Shown piece by piece: positions 1-8,937 of a stretch of 64,000 nt of DNA. The position numbers were made by a program, and so were the translations under genes. The stretch is from Elusimicrobiota bacterium (GTDB lineage: Bacteria > Elusimicrobiota > UBA8919): the NCBI GenBank assembly GCA_028718185.1, contig JAQUMH010000007.1, positions 61,608 through 125,607 on the forward strand, read 5' to 3'. The notes below the pieces were generated by a model. It was not told where the DNA came from and searched no databases. It saw only the letters and a list, made by a program, of their open reading frames with translations. The stretch's first letter is position 1; every line of letters starts with the position of its first letter.

Positions 1-292
1 GCAACCACACATCGTCGGCGTCAAGAAATGTTAAAAATTTGCCATTTGCCTGTTTAATTGCTAAATTTCTGCAATATGCCTGACCTTTATTTTTTTCAAG
101 TCGTATAAAATTCCAGTTTTGATTATCTGAATATTTTTTAAAAACTTCTGATGTTTCATCGCTGGAACCATCATCTATGACAAACGCCTCATAATCACTA
201 AAAATCTGCATTTTAAGACTTTCTAATGTCTGGTTTAGCAGATTAGCTCTATTATATGTCGGAATAATTACTGAAAAAAACGGTTTTTTCAT
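1..292 (-). CDS. Family 2 glycosyltransferase, N-terminal part (cut by window edge)
   Basis: Reading the minus strand from the ATG at 292 gives about 97 residues running off the left edge. They start with MKKPFFSVIIPTYNRANLL, followed by a DDGSSDETSE stretch and an LDADD motif close to the edge. This is the nucleotide-binding half of a GT-A fold family 2 glycosyltransferase: the first DD binds the nucleotide and the DAD is the metal-binding DxD. The start codon overlaps the stop of the upstream radical SAM gene by four bases (ATGA), so translation is probably coupled. Donor and acceptor cannot be told, and the C-terminal part is missing. Its place at the end of the long operon suggests a role in glycan assembly. 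Confidence 0.88.
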   Translation of the reverse strand, partial: MKKPFFSVIIPTYNRANLLNQTLESLKMQIFSDYEAFVIDDGSSDETSEVFKKYSDNQNWNFIRLEKNKGQAYCRNLAIKQANGKFLTFLDADDVWL

Positions 293-1758
293 ATTTTTAA
301 TATTATTGTCTTTATTCTGCCAAAAATGCTAATATCATTAAAAATGCGTTGGATAATATTTGTTGCATAAATATTTGCGATTATATTAGCAAAAACTCCT
401 TTTATGTGTTTATCGCTAAGTTTTTTAATATAAATATTTACTTTTAGTTTTTTGGCAGAATCTCTTGCCAGTTTGAGCATAGATTTGCGTGATTTTATTG
501 TAAATTCAATAGTTTCAAACACCGGAACATCCATATTTGAATTAATTTTATTCAAATAATATGACGGCGAATAAAGAAAATGACCATTTTTCTTTATCCA
601 GTCAAACAATTCAGTTCCGGGATATGGAATTAAATTGAAAAAGAAAACATTATCTACAGGGTATTTAGAAGCAATTCTGATAGAATCTTTAACATCTTCT
701 TCGGTTTCGCCCGGAGAACCAACTAAAAAAAATAAATCAATATAATACCCGATTTTACAAGCATCATTTATCGCTTTTTCAATTGTTTCTATAGTTTCAT
801 GCTTTTTTAAATTTTTAAGTATTTTATTGTTCCCGCTTTCTACACCGAACCCGATATATCTGAATCCTGCTGAATACATCTTTTCAAGAAGTTCATAATC
901 AATTTTATCTGCACGGATCCCGTTTGGTAAATTTAATATCAATCCTTTTAAGTTCTGTCTCTCTATTTCTTCACAAAGTTGCCATACTCTTTCTCTAATT
1001 AAAGTAAAATTATCATCGACAATTGAAAATCTTTTATAGCCGATGTTATACCAGTACTTTATTTCTTCTGTGATATTATTTATATTACGGTAGCGAAATT
1101 TTTGCCCTATAGTTGTCTTTACCGGACAATAAATACAATCATGCGGACATCCTCGTGAGGTTACAATCGGGATGACTCTTTCGCTTAACAGAGATTTTCT
1201 TAACGGATAATTTTCTAATTCAAAATTTATATATTTCGGGAAATTAAGTGTATCTAAATTCTCCCTAAAAGGTTTCATTTCATTATAAATTATTCTATTT
1301 TCGTCACGATAAATTAATCCGGAAATATCTTCATATTTTACACCTGCACAAAGTTGGACAATTACTTCTTCTCCTTCACCTGCAATAGCAAAATCTATTT
1401 CTGTGCACTCTTCAAGAACCGTTCCCCGAAATGTCGTAACATGGGGACCCCCGCAGACAATTACAATATCCTTAAACCTTTTTTTAATAATTTTTATAAT
1501 ATCATAGCTATATTTATATTTATAAGATAAAAGAGTGATACCTATGATATCAGGATTAAATTGCTCTATTTTTTTTAACAAGTAATTTACGTTATATCCT
1601 AAAGAAAGATCTACAACTTTGTAGCTTATATTATTATCATACAAGACTTGTGCTATATAACCCAAACCAGCCCGCAATACAGCTCTCTTTTTAAAAGCAG
1701 AAGTCTCATGCGAAGTTAAATTTGCTAATATTACTTTTTTAAATCTCATAAACTTCAT
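289..1758 (-). CDS. B12-binding-type radical SAM protein
   Basis: The protein is about 489 aa. Residues 1-150 form a Rossmann-like cobalamin-binding-type domain (AGLGYIAQVL near the start, CGGPHVT near 103, AGEGE near 127), but the classical DxHxxG cobalamin-ligand motif is not evident. The radical SAM core follows with C205, C209 and C212 (CPHDCIYC), which would hold a 4Fe-4S cluster and SAM, and a GSPGETEED motif typical of the family. Members methylate unreactive carbons or phosphorus, or rearrange bonds; the substrate here is unknown. I took ATG 1758 over the TTG at 1761; an ATG at 1749 is also possible. It sits between a methyltransferase and a glycosyltransferase, so glycan or lipid modification is a reasonable inference. 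Confidence 0.85.
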   Translation of the reverse strand: MKFMRFKKVILANLTSHETSAFKKRAVLRAGLGYIAQVLYDNNISYKVVDLSLGYNVNYLLKKIEQFNPDIIGITLLSYKYKYSYDIIKIIKKRFKDIVIVCGGPHVTTFRGTVLEECTEIDFAIAGEGEEVIVQLCAGVKYEDISGLIYRDENRIIYNEMKPFRENLDTLNFPKYINFELENYPLRKSLLSERVIPIVTSRGCPHDCIYCPVKTTIGQKFRYRNINNITEEIKYWYNIGYKRFSIVDDNFTLIRERVWQLCEEIERQNLKGLILNLPNGIRADKIDYELLEKMYSAGFRYIGFGVESGNNKILKNLKKHETIETIEKAINDACKIGYYIDLFFLVGSPGETEEDVKDSIRIASKYPVDNVFFFNLIPYPGTELFDWIKKNGHFLYSPSYYLNKINSNMDVPVFETIEFTIKSRKSMLKLARDSAKKLKVNIYIKKLSDKHIKGVFANIIANIYATNIIQRIFNDISIFGRIKTIILKI

Positions 1759-1770
1759 CAACCTCGTTAT

Positions 1771-2802
1771 CTAATCTTTTAACTGTGCTAAAACAAAAAT
1801 GCTACAACCGTGGTGTTTTATTAATCTATAATATAAAGTGAGCGATATAGTTATCGGTAGCAATAAAACATAGAAAAAGTTTTTAATAAATTTAACTGTA
1901 ATTTTTCTTAAAAATAAGTTTCCGAAAAAGATATTAAAAATACCTACCCTATGCTTAATTCTATCATCTTTTTTGTACAATTCCTGAAAATCAGTTTTCT
2001 CAACTTTTGCCGCATTTTCAATAAATAACATTTTTTTTATTTTCGTAATTACTTCTTTTAGAAACTTTTTAAATACTATTCCAAAAACTTGATTATAAAT
2101 ATGTTCTATTGGCAAGTAAGAATCTTTAATATCAATAATTTTAAAACCTTTTAATTCTAATAATTTACTTAACGATTGACTGGTCCAGCGAGTCAAGTGA
2201 TGCGGTGGATAATCCCATACTTCTCTCTTTAGAAATATTGGTCTTAACTCATTAGGGACTTCTATAGCTAAATATTTACTTGACTTAAGTATACTTCTAC
2301 ACAATTCTATTACATGGTTCGGGTCAGATTGATGTTCTAAAAAACCAAAAACAGTAATTATGTCATATTTCGCATCTTTATTATTCTCACAAAACTCATC
2401 TAAACCAATAGCGTAAACATTTTCTAAAAATAATATTTCTTTTGCCTTTAATATTTGCTGTTTACTGAAATCTATTCCTGTAACATTGTAACCTGATTTT
2501 TTTGCAGTATAAATAAAATTTCCATATCCGCAACCAATATCAAGAAGTTCACCAGACCTAGGAATATTTAACTTAAAAAATGTTTTAAATCGTATGTTTA
2601 ATTTTGTTGTTACTAATTCTTCTGCTTCATTATAATAATCACATTTAGCATACCATTCTGGACAAGGTGACTTCAACGGATTGGCAAATGATACACCACA
2701 ATTTGAGCATAAATAGATTTTATATTCTTCATTTTCGATTGAATCACAATGTGTTTCAATCAATATTATTCCGGTATTTTCAAGACATATAGGACATTTC
2801 AT
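1771..2802 (-). CDS. SAM-dependent class I methyltransferase with N-terminal zinc ribbon
   Basis: The protein is 343 aa. Paired cysteines C3/C6 and C32/C35 suggest a small zinc ribbon, as in sugar C-methyltransferase-like proteins. A class I SAM-binding domain follows: motif I is LLDIGCGYG (about 86-94), with the acidic residue that ends strand 2 in GIDFS and an FGFLEHQSDP region. The C-terminal 60 residues are hydrophobic and may attach it to the membrane. The layout resembles methyltransferases in polysaccharide clusters that methylate sugar residues; the exact acceptor is unknown. The start ATG overlaps the upstream glycosyltransferase stop by four bases (ATGA). Confidence 0.82.
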   Translation of the reverse strand: MKCPICLENTGIILIETHCDSIENEEYKIYLCSNCGVSFANPLKSPCPEWYAKCDYYNEAEELVTTKLNIRFKTFFKLNIPRSGELLDIGCGYGNFIYTAKKSGYNVTGIDFSKQQILKAKEILFLENVYAIGLDEFCENNKDAKYDIITVFGFLEHQSDPNHVIELCRSILKSSKYLAIEVPNELRPIFLKREVWDYPPHHLTRWTSQSLSKLLELKGFKIIDIKDSYLPIEHIYNQVFGIVFKKFLKEVITKIKKMLFIENAAKVEKTDFQELYKKDDRIKHRVGIFNIFFGNLFLRKITVKFIKNFFYVLLLPITISLTLYYRLIKHHGCSIFVLAQLKD

Positions 2803-3824
2803 AACTTTTCGGGCAGAATTTTTTCTCTTAATTTTGAAATAAAGTTAATTTTAGAATATAAAGCAAATAACTTAAGATATAAACCCGGCTCTAATAAAGC
2901 CAAAAATAATGTAATTTCTTTAAATATTACATATTTAGTAATGGGATATCTAAATATTGTCAAGAATGCTTTAATTGCTCTATAAAATTGCATCTCTTTT
3001 CTAAATAAAATAATCTTTTCCTTTATAATCTCAAATTCCTGTTCTCTTACAGCAGGTGCAATAGCATATTTACCAGGCAATATTATTTTTAAATTATTTT
3101 CAAAGATAGTGTTTACTCTTTCAAGTACTGATATATGCATCTCCAGCATTTTTAAATTAGAATACCTTTTAGCATACCAGTTAGAAGTGTGAATTCGATG
3201 TGCAGTAAATGCATTATTTATATTATATATTCTGCTATATAACAGTGTATTCCAGTAAAGATATTGATCTGCAAAATTACCCATTTCCTCCGGTTCAGGC
3301 AGAATTTTCACTAAATATTGTTTTCTAAAACTTAGATTGCTTGTTCCATAAAAAAACGTCCGATAATTTAGAAAATAATCCAAATCATAAAATTCGGGTA
3401 ATTTCCAGGATGTTTTATTAATCACTTTGTTAGATATATCTATATGTATGGAGGGGTGCTGTACAAGACCTACGTCAGGATATTTTTCAAATATATCACA
3501 AACTGCTTTTAACTTATTAGGATACCAGTAATCATCTGCATCTAAAAGACATATTATATTGCCTTGCGCACAACCGAATCCGGTGTTGAATACTCCGGCT
3601 TGACCTTTATTTTTCTGATAGATATATTTTATTTGCTTCTCATATTTTGATATCTTTACTTTCGTATCATCAGTTGAACCGTCATCTATCACTAATATTT
3701 CCAACTGATCTTTCGGGAAGTCCTGATTAAGAACACTATCAACACATTGTTCTATAAATATTCCATAATTAAACGTATCTATAATAACTGTAACTAGTGG
3801 TTTTAAGGACGATGTCGTTGTCAT
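2799..3824 (-). CDS. Family 2 glycosyltransferase
   Basis: The protein is 341 aa with a GT-A fold. VTVIIDTFNYG opens the nucleotide-binding domain, VIDDGSTDDT holds the nucleotide-contacting acidic pair, and CLLDADDYW contains the DxD metal site near residue 97. The C-terminal third is amphipathic, with a hydrophobic stretch that could associate with the membrane. It should transfer a sugar from a nucleotide donor to a growing lipid-linked oligosaccharide; the sugar cannot be read from the sequence. It overlaps the next gene by ATGA and lies 51 bp after the CgeB-like glycosyltransferase gene. Confidence 0.87.
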   Translation of the reverse strand: MTTTSSLKPLVTVIIDTFNYGIFIEQCVDSVLNQDFPKDQLEILVIDDGSTDDTKVKISKYEKQIKYIYQKNKGQAGVFNTGFGCAQGNIICLLDADDYWYPNKLKAVCDIFEKYPDVGLVQHPSIHIDISNKVINKTSWKLPEFYDLDYFLNYRTFFYGTSNLSFRKQYLVKILPEPEEMGNFADQYLYWNTLLYSRIYNINNAFTAHRIHTSNWYAKRYSNLKMLEMHISVLERVNTIFENNLKIILPGKYAIAPAVREQEFEIIKEKIILFRKEMQFYRAIKAFLTIFRYPITKYVIFKEITLFLALLEPGLYLKLFALYSKINFISKLREKILPEKL

Positions 3825-3875
3825 TTATTTAATAATTATAAACCAAGATTTTCTGTAATATATTTAAATATTATC

Positions 3876-5096
3876 CTATAATCCAAATAGTTTATTATAT
3901 CTACTTTTTATTACTCTAATTAGTCCACTCCCAAAACCTTTAATAAAAATATAAAAACCATATTTAAATAATGTAAAAAATGTTTCTATTATATATTTAA
4001 TTTTACCGTGTTTTATCATAGCAAACATCGAAAAAGTTAAACTGTTTATTTGCTTAACCTTAAAATTAGTACTCATGAATATCTCAGTTCTTCTTATGCT
4101 TGTAGTTACCACATCACTTCTTCTTAAAATATCTTCAAGTTTTTTTAATGTTCTAGGCAAAGATATTTCGATTTCATAATTATTAATTGCCCGCTCATAT
4201 CCTAATTTAGCAATTTCTTCTCTTTTTTTATCATTAGCAAGATAATATTTTACTTTGTCAAGCAATTCTTCTTTATTGTTAAAAATATCTATTTCTTTTC
4301 CTATTCTGCAAATAATATTTAGACTCGGAGCATACTCAGAAAGACAGAAAGTCTTTGTTAAGGCAATCTGACTAAAATGACCTTTATTTTGCCTGACCCT
4401 ATTTAGCAAAGGTTCATCTTTAGTAAACCAATTTAGTTTATCCAATTTATTAAAAGTTATATTTATTTTACTCATTGAACATATTTTTGAAAAATCTGCC
4501 CAGTTAATGAAACCATTTTTAGAACCCTTTCCAAAAGTTTCTAAGGCAATACCGTTTTTAAGCAAATAATTTATATATTCCATTCTGTCACTTTTAGTAC
4601 AATCTCCTATAAAACAAACATCAATATCTTTATTTAAATCAATAGGATAATAGTCTTTTTTACTATGAGCTGGTGGAAAGAAAATTGCCGGAATATCAAA
4701 CCTTTTATATCCAAAAATTGTAAAATAATCTGTAGTCATAACAGCATCTGCCAATTGATTATAATATTTAGAGAAAACATCAAAAGCCAGATCATCATCA
4801 TTCGCTACTATAACAACCTTAACCTTATCTTTCAATTTAGCATAAAAATCAATTGACAAATCATAAACTGTTCCATAAGGAAAACATAAAATCCAATCAA
4901 TTTTATTATCAAATATAAATTTTTCTATAAAATTCTCAGTGTTTTTAATACCATTTTTATTAAAGTAATCTAAATAATTAAAAAAATTAATGTACGCAAA
5001 ATAATATTTTAAATGATTACGAAGTGTATTAAAATACTCGCTATCATTAAATGGAAACAATGCCAACACCTTTTTATTTATTATTATTTTCTTCAT
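3876..5096 (-). CDS. CgeB-like glycosyltransferase (GT-B type), copy 1
   Basis: The protein is 406 aa. The N-terminal half is divergent. From about residue 160 it has DVCFIGDCTKSDRMEYINYLL, then FCLSEYAP and NKEELLDKVKYYL, the pattern of the CgeB/Glyco_trans_1_2 C-terminal domain that binds the nucleotide sugar. The C-terminus has hydrophobic patches. It is a clear paralogue of the protein encoded at 6837-8063, with matching blocks through the C-terminal domain. The two are separated by one radical SAM gene, so they probably arose by duplication within the operon. Specificity is unknown. A 25-bp gap separates it from the preceding radical SAM gene. Confidence 0.75.
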   Translation of the reverse strand: MKKIIINKKVLALFPFNDSEYFNTLRNHLKYYFAYINFFNYLDYFNKNGIKNTENFIEKFIFDNKIDWILCFPYGTVYDLSIDFYAKLKDKVKVVIVANDDDLAFDVFSKYYNQLADAVMTTDYFTIFGYKRFDIPAIFFPPAHSKKDYYPIDLNKDIDVCFIGDCTKSDRMEYINYLLKNGIALETFGKGSKNGFINWADFSKICSMSKINITFNKLDKLNWFTKDEPLLNRVRQNKGHFSQIALTKTFCLSEYAPSLNIICRIGKEIDIFNNKEELLDKVKYYLANDKKREEIAKLGYERAINNYEIEISLPRTLKKLEDILRRSDVVTTSIRRTEIFMSTNFKVKQINSLTFSMFAMIKHGKIKYIIETFFTLFKYGFYIFIKGFGSGLIRVIKSRYNKLFGL

Positions 5097-5121
5097 TAGC
5101 TCTTATACAAACAACCCTGTC

Positions 5122-6840
5122 TTATACTCCATTTCTTAAAACAGTCGTATGAATATCGTCTTTCCTTATCGTAATAGGTATACTTTTGTTGATTTCTCTA
5201 AGCGACTTATTCAGGTTAGAAAAATAATATTTCTTTTTTGAAGAAAGTTTTTTGAAAATTACCCGGAAGATTGCTTTAAATCCAAAATATCTTACGATTC
5301 CAAGATATCTCAATAAATATTTTCTTAATTTTCTTGGAAAAATCATATATATTAATCCATATTTGTATCTATTTGCTTTTTTAAATTTTAATGTTCTTAA
5401 AATACCATGCTTTCTCATATAAGCAACTACCAGCTCTAAAAATATATAGTCTTTCCAATAGGCAATTTCTTCTTTTTCATAATCTGTAAAATTGAGATAG
5501 CGTTTTATATCATTGGCGTTCACATTATAAAGCCCTTCAATATATTTCTCTTCATCGTCAAGAGATAAACCGACAAAACCTATTCTTCTTGCATATTCAT
5601 AACCTGGTGTACCTGGAACTGCCTGAAACCAATTAAAACACATCTCATAAGGAATATTTATGTCATCAGGTATAACGGTAGATAAATTATTTATTGTCTC
5701 TTCTATTGTTTCCTCTGTTTCCCCCGGCATTCCTATAAGCAAAAGTATTCCTGAATATAAATTATATTCAATGCATAATTTAATTGCATTTAAGTTTTCG
5801 GTTACGGTAGTTCTTTTTTCCATTATATCTAGCATTCTTTGAGAACAAGATTCAATACCAAACCCTATGTATACACATCCTGCATCTTTCCATTTTTTTA
5901 TATTATCTTTATTAATAGTTTTTGCTTTCACAGCTCCTGCCATCCAATTTATTTTTTTCTCTTTTAAGTAATTTATTATTTTATCAGTCACAACGGAATT
6001 TAAACCAAAGTTTTCTTCAGCAAAAAGAATTAATCCAATATCATATTTATTTATTAATCCTTCAATATAATTTATTACAACTTCAGGTTGCATAACTTTG
6101 TAACCTTTAAAAAATCTATGACAAAATGTGCATTTATTTACACAACCCTTACTCGTAGACACATTAGCAATTTTTTTCTTCACATTATCCGGATGAAATA
6201 AACTAAAAAAACTTTCTATCTCATATTTATTAATTCCTCTCCTGAACCGTTCTCCATTAACTAATGGCATATAATGTTCTATATTTGTATATTTTGAAAT
6301 CAAATCGTAATTCATTTGACGCATTCCATTTGCAGATTCTTCCGCATATCCGATAAAATACGGTATATCATTTAAAAGAAAGGCAAGTCCTTTAATATCC
6401 TTGAAGACTTCACGATGAGATAAATCATACTTGTTTTGTTCTAATTTAGAGATTAAATTACTGAAAGTCGGCTCAGATTCACCTGTTACGCAGAAATCAA
6501 TGTTAGTTTTTTGAAGTATTATATTGGATATTACTGCCATTTCACCGCCTAAAACCTGAATTGTATTCGGGAATTTATCCTTTATAAATATTGATAATTT
6601 TTTTAAAGCTGCATATGAATGAGTTAGAATTGCACTAAATCCAATTATTTGTGGTGAAAATGCACGAATTTTATTTTCTATTTCAACCAAAGATAAGTTA
6701 TAATAATATAAATCTAAAAAATCTATATCACAATTTAACGAAGGTTCAATCCCTTCAATTACCCTTGATATGCCAATAGGTACATCTTCTGTAATATTCT
6801 CACCATATGGTATTGTAATCAATAATATTTTAGTATTCAT
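5122..6840 (-). CDS. B12-binding-type radical SAM protein
   Basis: The protein is 572 aa. Residues 1-150 form a cobalamin-binding-type Rossmann domain (LGGEMAV near 97-103, VTGESEPTF near 118). The radical SAM domain carries C233, C237 and C240 (CVNKCTFC), a GFGIES motif and LLIGMPGETEE. It ends with about 170 basic, tyrosine-rich residues that lack a recognisable domain and could bind membrane or substrate. Like its four relatives in this operon, it is a candidate methyltransferase or carbon-skeleton enzyme acting on sugar or lipid. It overlaps the upstream CgeB-like gene by ATGA. Confidence 0.83.
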   Translation of the reverse strand: MNTKILLITIPYGENITEDVPIGISRVIEGIEPSLNCDIDFLDLYYYNLSLVEIENKIRAFSPQIIGFSAILTHSYAALKKLSIFIKDKFPNTIQVLGGEMAVISNIILQKTNIDFCVTGESEPTFSNLISKLEQNKYDLSHREVFKDIKGLAFLLNDIPYFIGYAEESANGMRQMNYDLISKYTNIEHYMPLVNGERFRRGINKYEIESFFSLFHPDNVKKKIANVSTSKGCVNKCTFCHRFFKGYKVMQPEVVINYIEGLINKYDIGLILFAEENFGLNSVVTDKIINYLKEKKINWMAGAVKAKTINKDNIKKWKDAGCVYIGFGIESCSQRMLDIMEKRTTVTENLNAIKLCIEYNLYSGILLLIGMPGETEETIEETINNLSTVIPDDINIPYEMCFNWFQAVPGTPGYEYARRIGFVGLSLDDEEKYIEGLYNVNANDIKRYLNFTDYEKEEIAYWKDYIFLELVVAYMRKHGILRTLKFKKANRYKYGLIYMIFPRKLRKYLLRYLGIVRYFGFKAIFRVIFKKLSSKKKYYFSNLNKSLREINKSIPITIRKDDIHTTVLRNGV

Positions 6841-8063
6841 TGTTTAGGCTCAATTATTAGTTTTAGTATTGACTTTATCTTAGGAAATTTATCAAGTATT
6901 TCTTCAATAAAAAAAATGCGAATTTGATACAAATCCAGTTTCCTGTTCTTAAGAATAATTTTGAGTTCTTCAAATGCAAGTTTCCACTTTAATGATTTTA
7001 TAAATTTTACAAACAAAAGCACTCTAAATGTAGTGTAATTTCTAACAAATTCTTCATCAAGATAAATAATTGATGGTTTATATTTTTTTATTTTCCTCAA
7101 TTCGTCTATTGCCGTTATCACTTTTGGAACAGCTGATTTTACATTATAATCTTCTTCATTAATTACCCTCTCATAACCTTTCTTAGCAATTTTTTCTCTT
7201 TCTTCTTCATGTTTGAGATAATACCTAACTTTTTCAAGCAGTTCTTCTTTATCACGAAAGATTACTATTTCTTTACCAACCTCAAATAGATTTTCAATTC
7301 CATATGCATATTCTGACAATACAAATCCTCCACAAAACGCTGCTTCAAAAATATTTGCTTTAATCTGTTTCTTTCTTCTATTAATTTTATGATTTTTAGT
7401 TAACATTGTTTCTTCTGTTACTCCGGTCAGTACTAAGTTTATCTTACTTCTGTTAAGAATTTCTGTTTTCTTCTCAATAGTTATCAAACCAACCGAAGAA
7501 CCATAACCAAATATTTTTATATTAATGCCATTTTCTAAAAGATAATTGATATATTCTAATCTTCCGACTTTACCTTTTAGTTGTCCTATGAAAGAAACAT
7601 CTATTTCCTTAGATGAATTATCAATTTTTTTGTATTGATTAGTATCAAACCAACCAAAATAAATTATTGAATTAATACCAATTTGTCGTAACTTTAATTC
7701 TGTAGTATAATTAGTAATCAATAATAAATCCATTGCTTGAGCGTAATATTGATCCCGTACTTCATAAAAATGTGAGGTGTCGCTCGTTAATACGACTATA
7801 AATATATTTTTTCTTAATCTCTCAAGAAAAGTTACATCAAAGTAAAAATCTGGAGCCGAAAATATTATACAATTAACTCTATTTTTAACGGCATAGTCTT
7901 CTATATAAACATGGGACCCTTTATATCCATATTTATTATATATTTCTATATAATCTAAATATAAAGCACCATTAGATATTAAAGTTTTTGTAAAATTGTT
8001 TCCGGTTACAATAGGTACTTCGTCTACGATATGACCAAGATATAATATTTTTAGTTTATCCAT
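6837..8063 (-). CDS. CgeB-like glycosyltransferase (GT-B type), copy 2
   Basis: The protein is about 408 aa from ATG 8063. The frame could open at TTG 8099, but that would overlap the SDR gene by 29 bp, whereas ATG 8063 leaves a 7-bp gap; this is why I chose it. The C-terminal domain contains DVSFIGQLKGKVGRLEYINY, a GGFVLSEYAYG stretch and DKEELLEKVRYYLKHEEERE, matching copy 1 at 3876-5096. It is likely a nucleotide-sugar glycosyltransferase of the CgeB/GT-B type; donor and acceptor are unknown. Its stop overlaps the next radical SAM gene (ATGA). Confidence 0.75.
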   Translation of the reverse strand: MDKLKILYLGHIVDEVPIVTGNNFTKTLISNGALYLDYIEIYNKYGYKGSHVYIEDYAVKNRVNCIIFSAPDFYFDVTFLERLRKNIFIVVLTSDTSHFYEVRDQYYAQAMDLLLITNYTTELKLRQIGINSIIYFGWFDTNQYKKIDNSSKEIDVSFIGQLKGKVGRLEYINYLLENGINIKIFGYGSSVGLITIEKKTEILNRSKINLVLTGVTEETMLTKNHKINRRKKQIKANIFEAAFCGGFVLSEYAYGIENLFEVGKEIVIFRDKEELLEKVRYYLKHEEEREKIAKKGYERVINEEDYNVKSAVPKVITAIDELRKIKKYKPSIIYLDEEFVRNYTTFRVLLFVKFIKSLKWKLAFEELKIILKNRKLDLYQIRIFFIEEILDKFPKIKSILKLIIEPKQ

Positions 8064-8070
8064 GATTTCG

Positions 8071-8937
8071 TTATTTTTTTTTGATTTTTTTTGACTCAAT
8101 AATATTTATACCATCTACCCGTCTTAAAGTAAATAATGAAGAATTCATTATTTTTGAATTATTTTTATCAAAATTTCTCCAATTATCCCATACTGCACTT
8201 ATTAATTTTCCGGTAATACCGTTTGATTCATTAGAAGCTAAAAATACTGATAATTTTGCAGATAATTCAGGAGAATTTCCGCCTTCTTTTTTTATTCTAA
8301 TAGCTTCTTCATAATCATTTTTACTCACTTTATTACCTTCCCTAATAATTTCTTTTAACATATTTGTATAAACGGAACCAGGTGAAATGGTGTTTATATC
8401 AATCCCATATTCTTTTGATTCTTCCGCAATTGTTTCTGTAAATCTTACAATAGCAGCTTTTGACGAAGCATATGCGGAAAAATTAGGTCTCGGAAAAGTT
8501 GCACCTCCACCTGAAAAATTAATAATTTTGCCGCTCCTTTTTGAAATCATTACTGGTAATACGTATTTAGAACATAGCATAGTTCCAATTATGTTAATTT
8601 TAATGTTTTCTATCCAATCTTTCTCGTCTACTTTTACCAGTGTTCCAATAGGTTGCTGAACACCTGCTACATTCACCAATATATCAATTGTTCCGTAGAT
8701 TGATATAGTTTTATCAACTAAATATTTCACCTGTTCACTATTTGATATATCAGCATGAACACCAATTAGCGTATTTTTCTTGTAATATTTTAATATACCT
8801 AATGTTTTTTTTAATTCTAAATCATTTATTTCTGCTATAACAACTTTCGCACCTTCTTTAAGAAATGCTCTTACAATTACTTTTCCAATCCCGCCTGAAC
8901 CACCTGTAATTATTGCAACTTTATTTTTTAGTTTCAT
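8071..8937 (-). CDS. Short-chain dehydrogenase/reductase (classical SDR)
   Basis: The protein is 288 aa. AIITGGSGGIGK near the N-terminus is the TGxxxGxG dinucleotide site, NVAG is the structural NAG-like motif, and YASSK is the intact catalytic YxxxK. It should catalyse NAD(P)-dependent oxidation or reduction of a hydroxyl or keto group. About 30 residues beyond the usual 250-260 aa length form a charged tail. It lies between radical SAM and glycosyltransferase genes, starts in an ATGA overlap with the gene before it, and may act on a sugar or lipid intermediate. Unlike three SDR homologues further upstream in the operon, its catalytic residues are intact. Confidence 0.87.
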   Translation of the reverse strand: MKLKNKVAIITGGSGGIGKVIVRAFLKEGAKVVIAEINDLELKKTLGILKYYKKNTLIGVHADISNSEQVKYLVDKTISIYGTIDILVNVAGVQQPIGTLVKVDEKDWIENIKINIIGTMLCSKYVLPVMISKRSGKIINFSGGGATFPRPNFSAYASSKAAIVRFTETIAEESKEYGIDINTISPGSVYTNMLKEIIREGNKVSKNDYEEAIRIKKEGGNSPELSAKLSVFLASNESNGITGKLISAVWDNWRNFDKNNSKIMNSSLFTLRRVDGINIIESKKIKKK

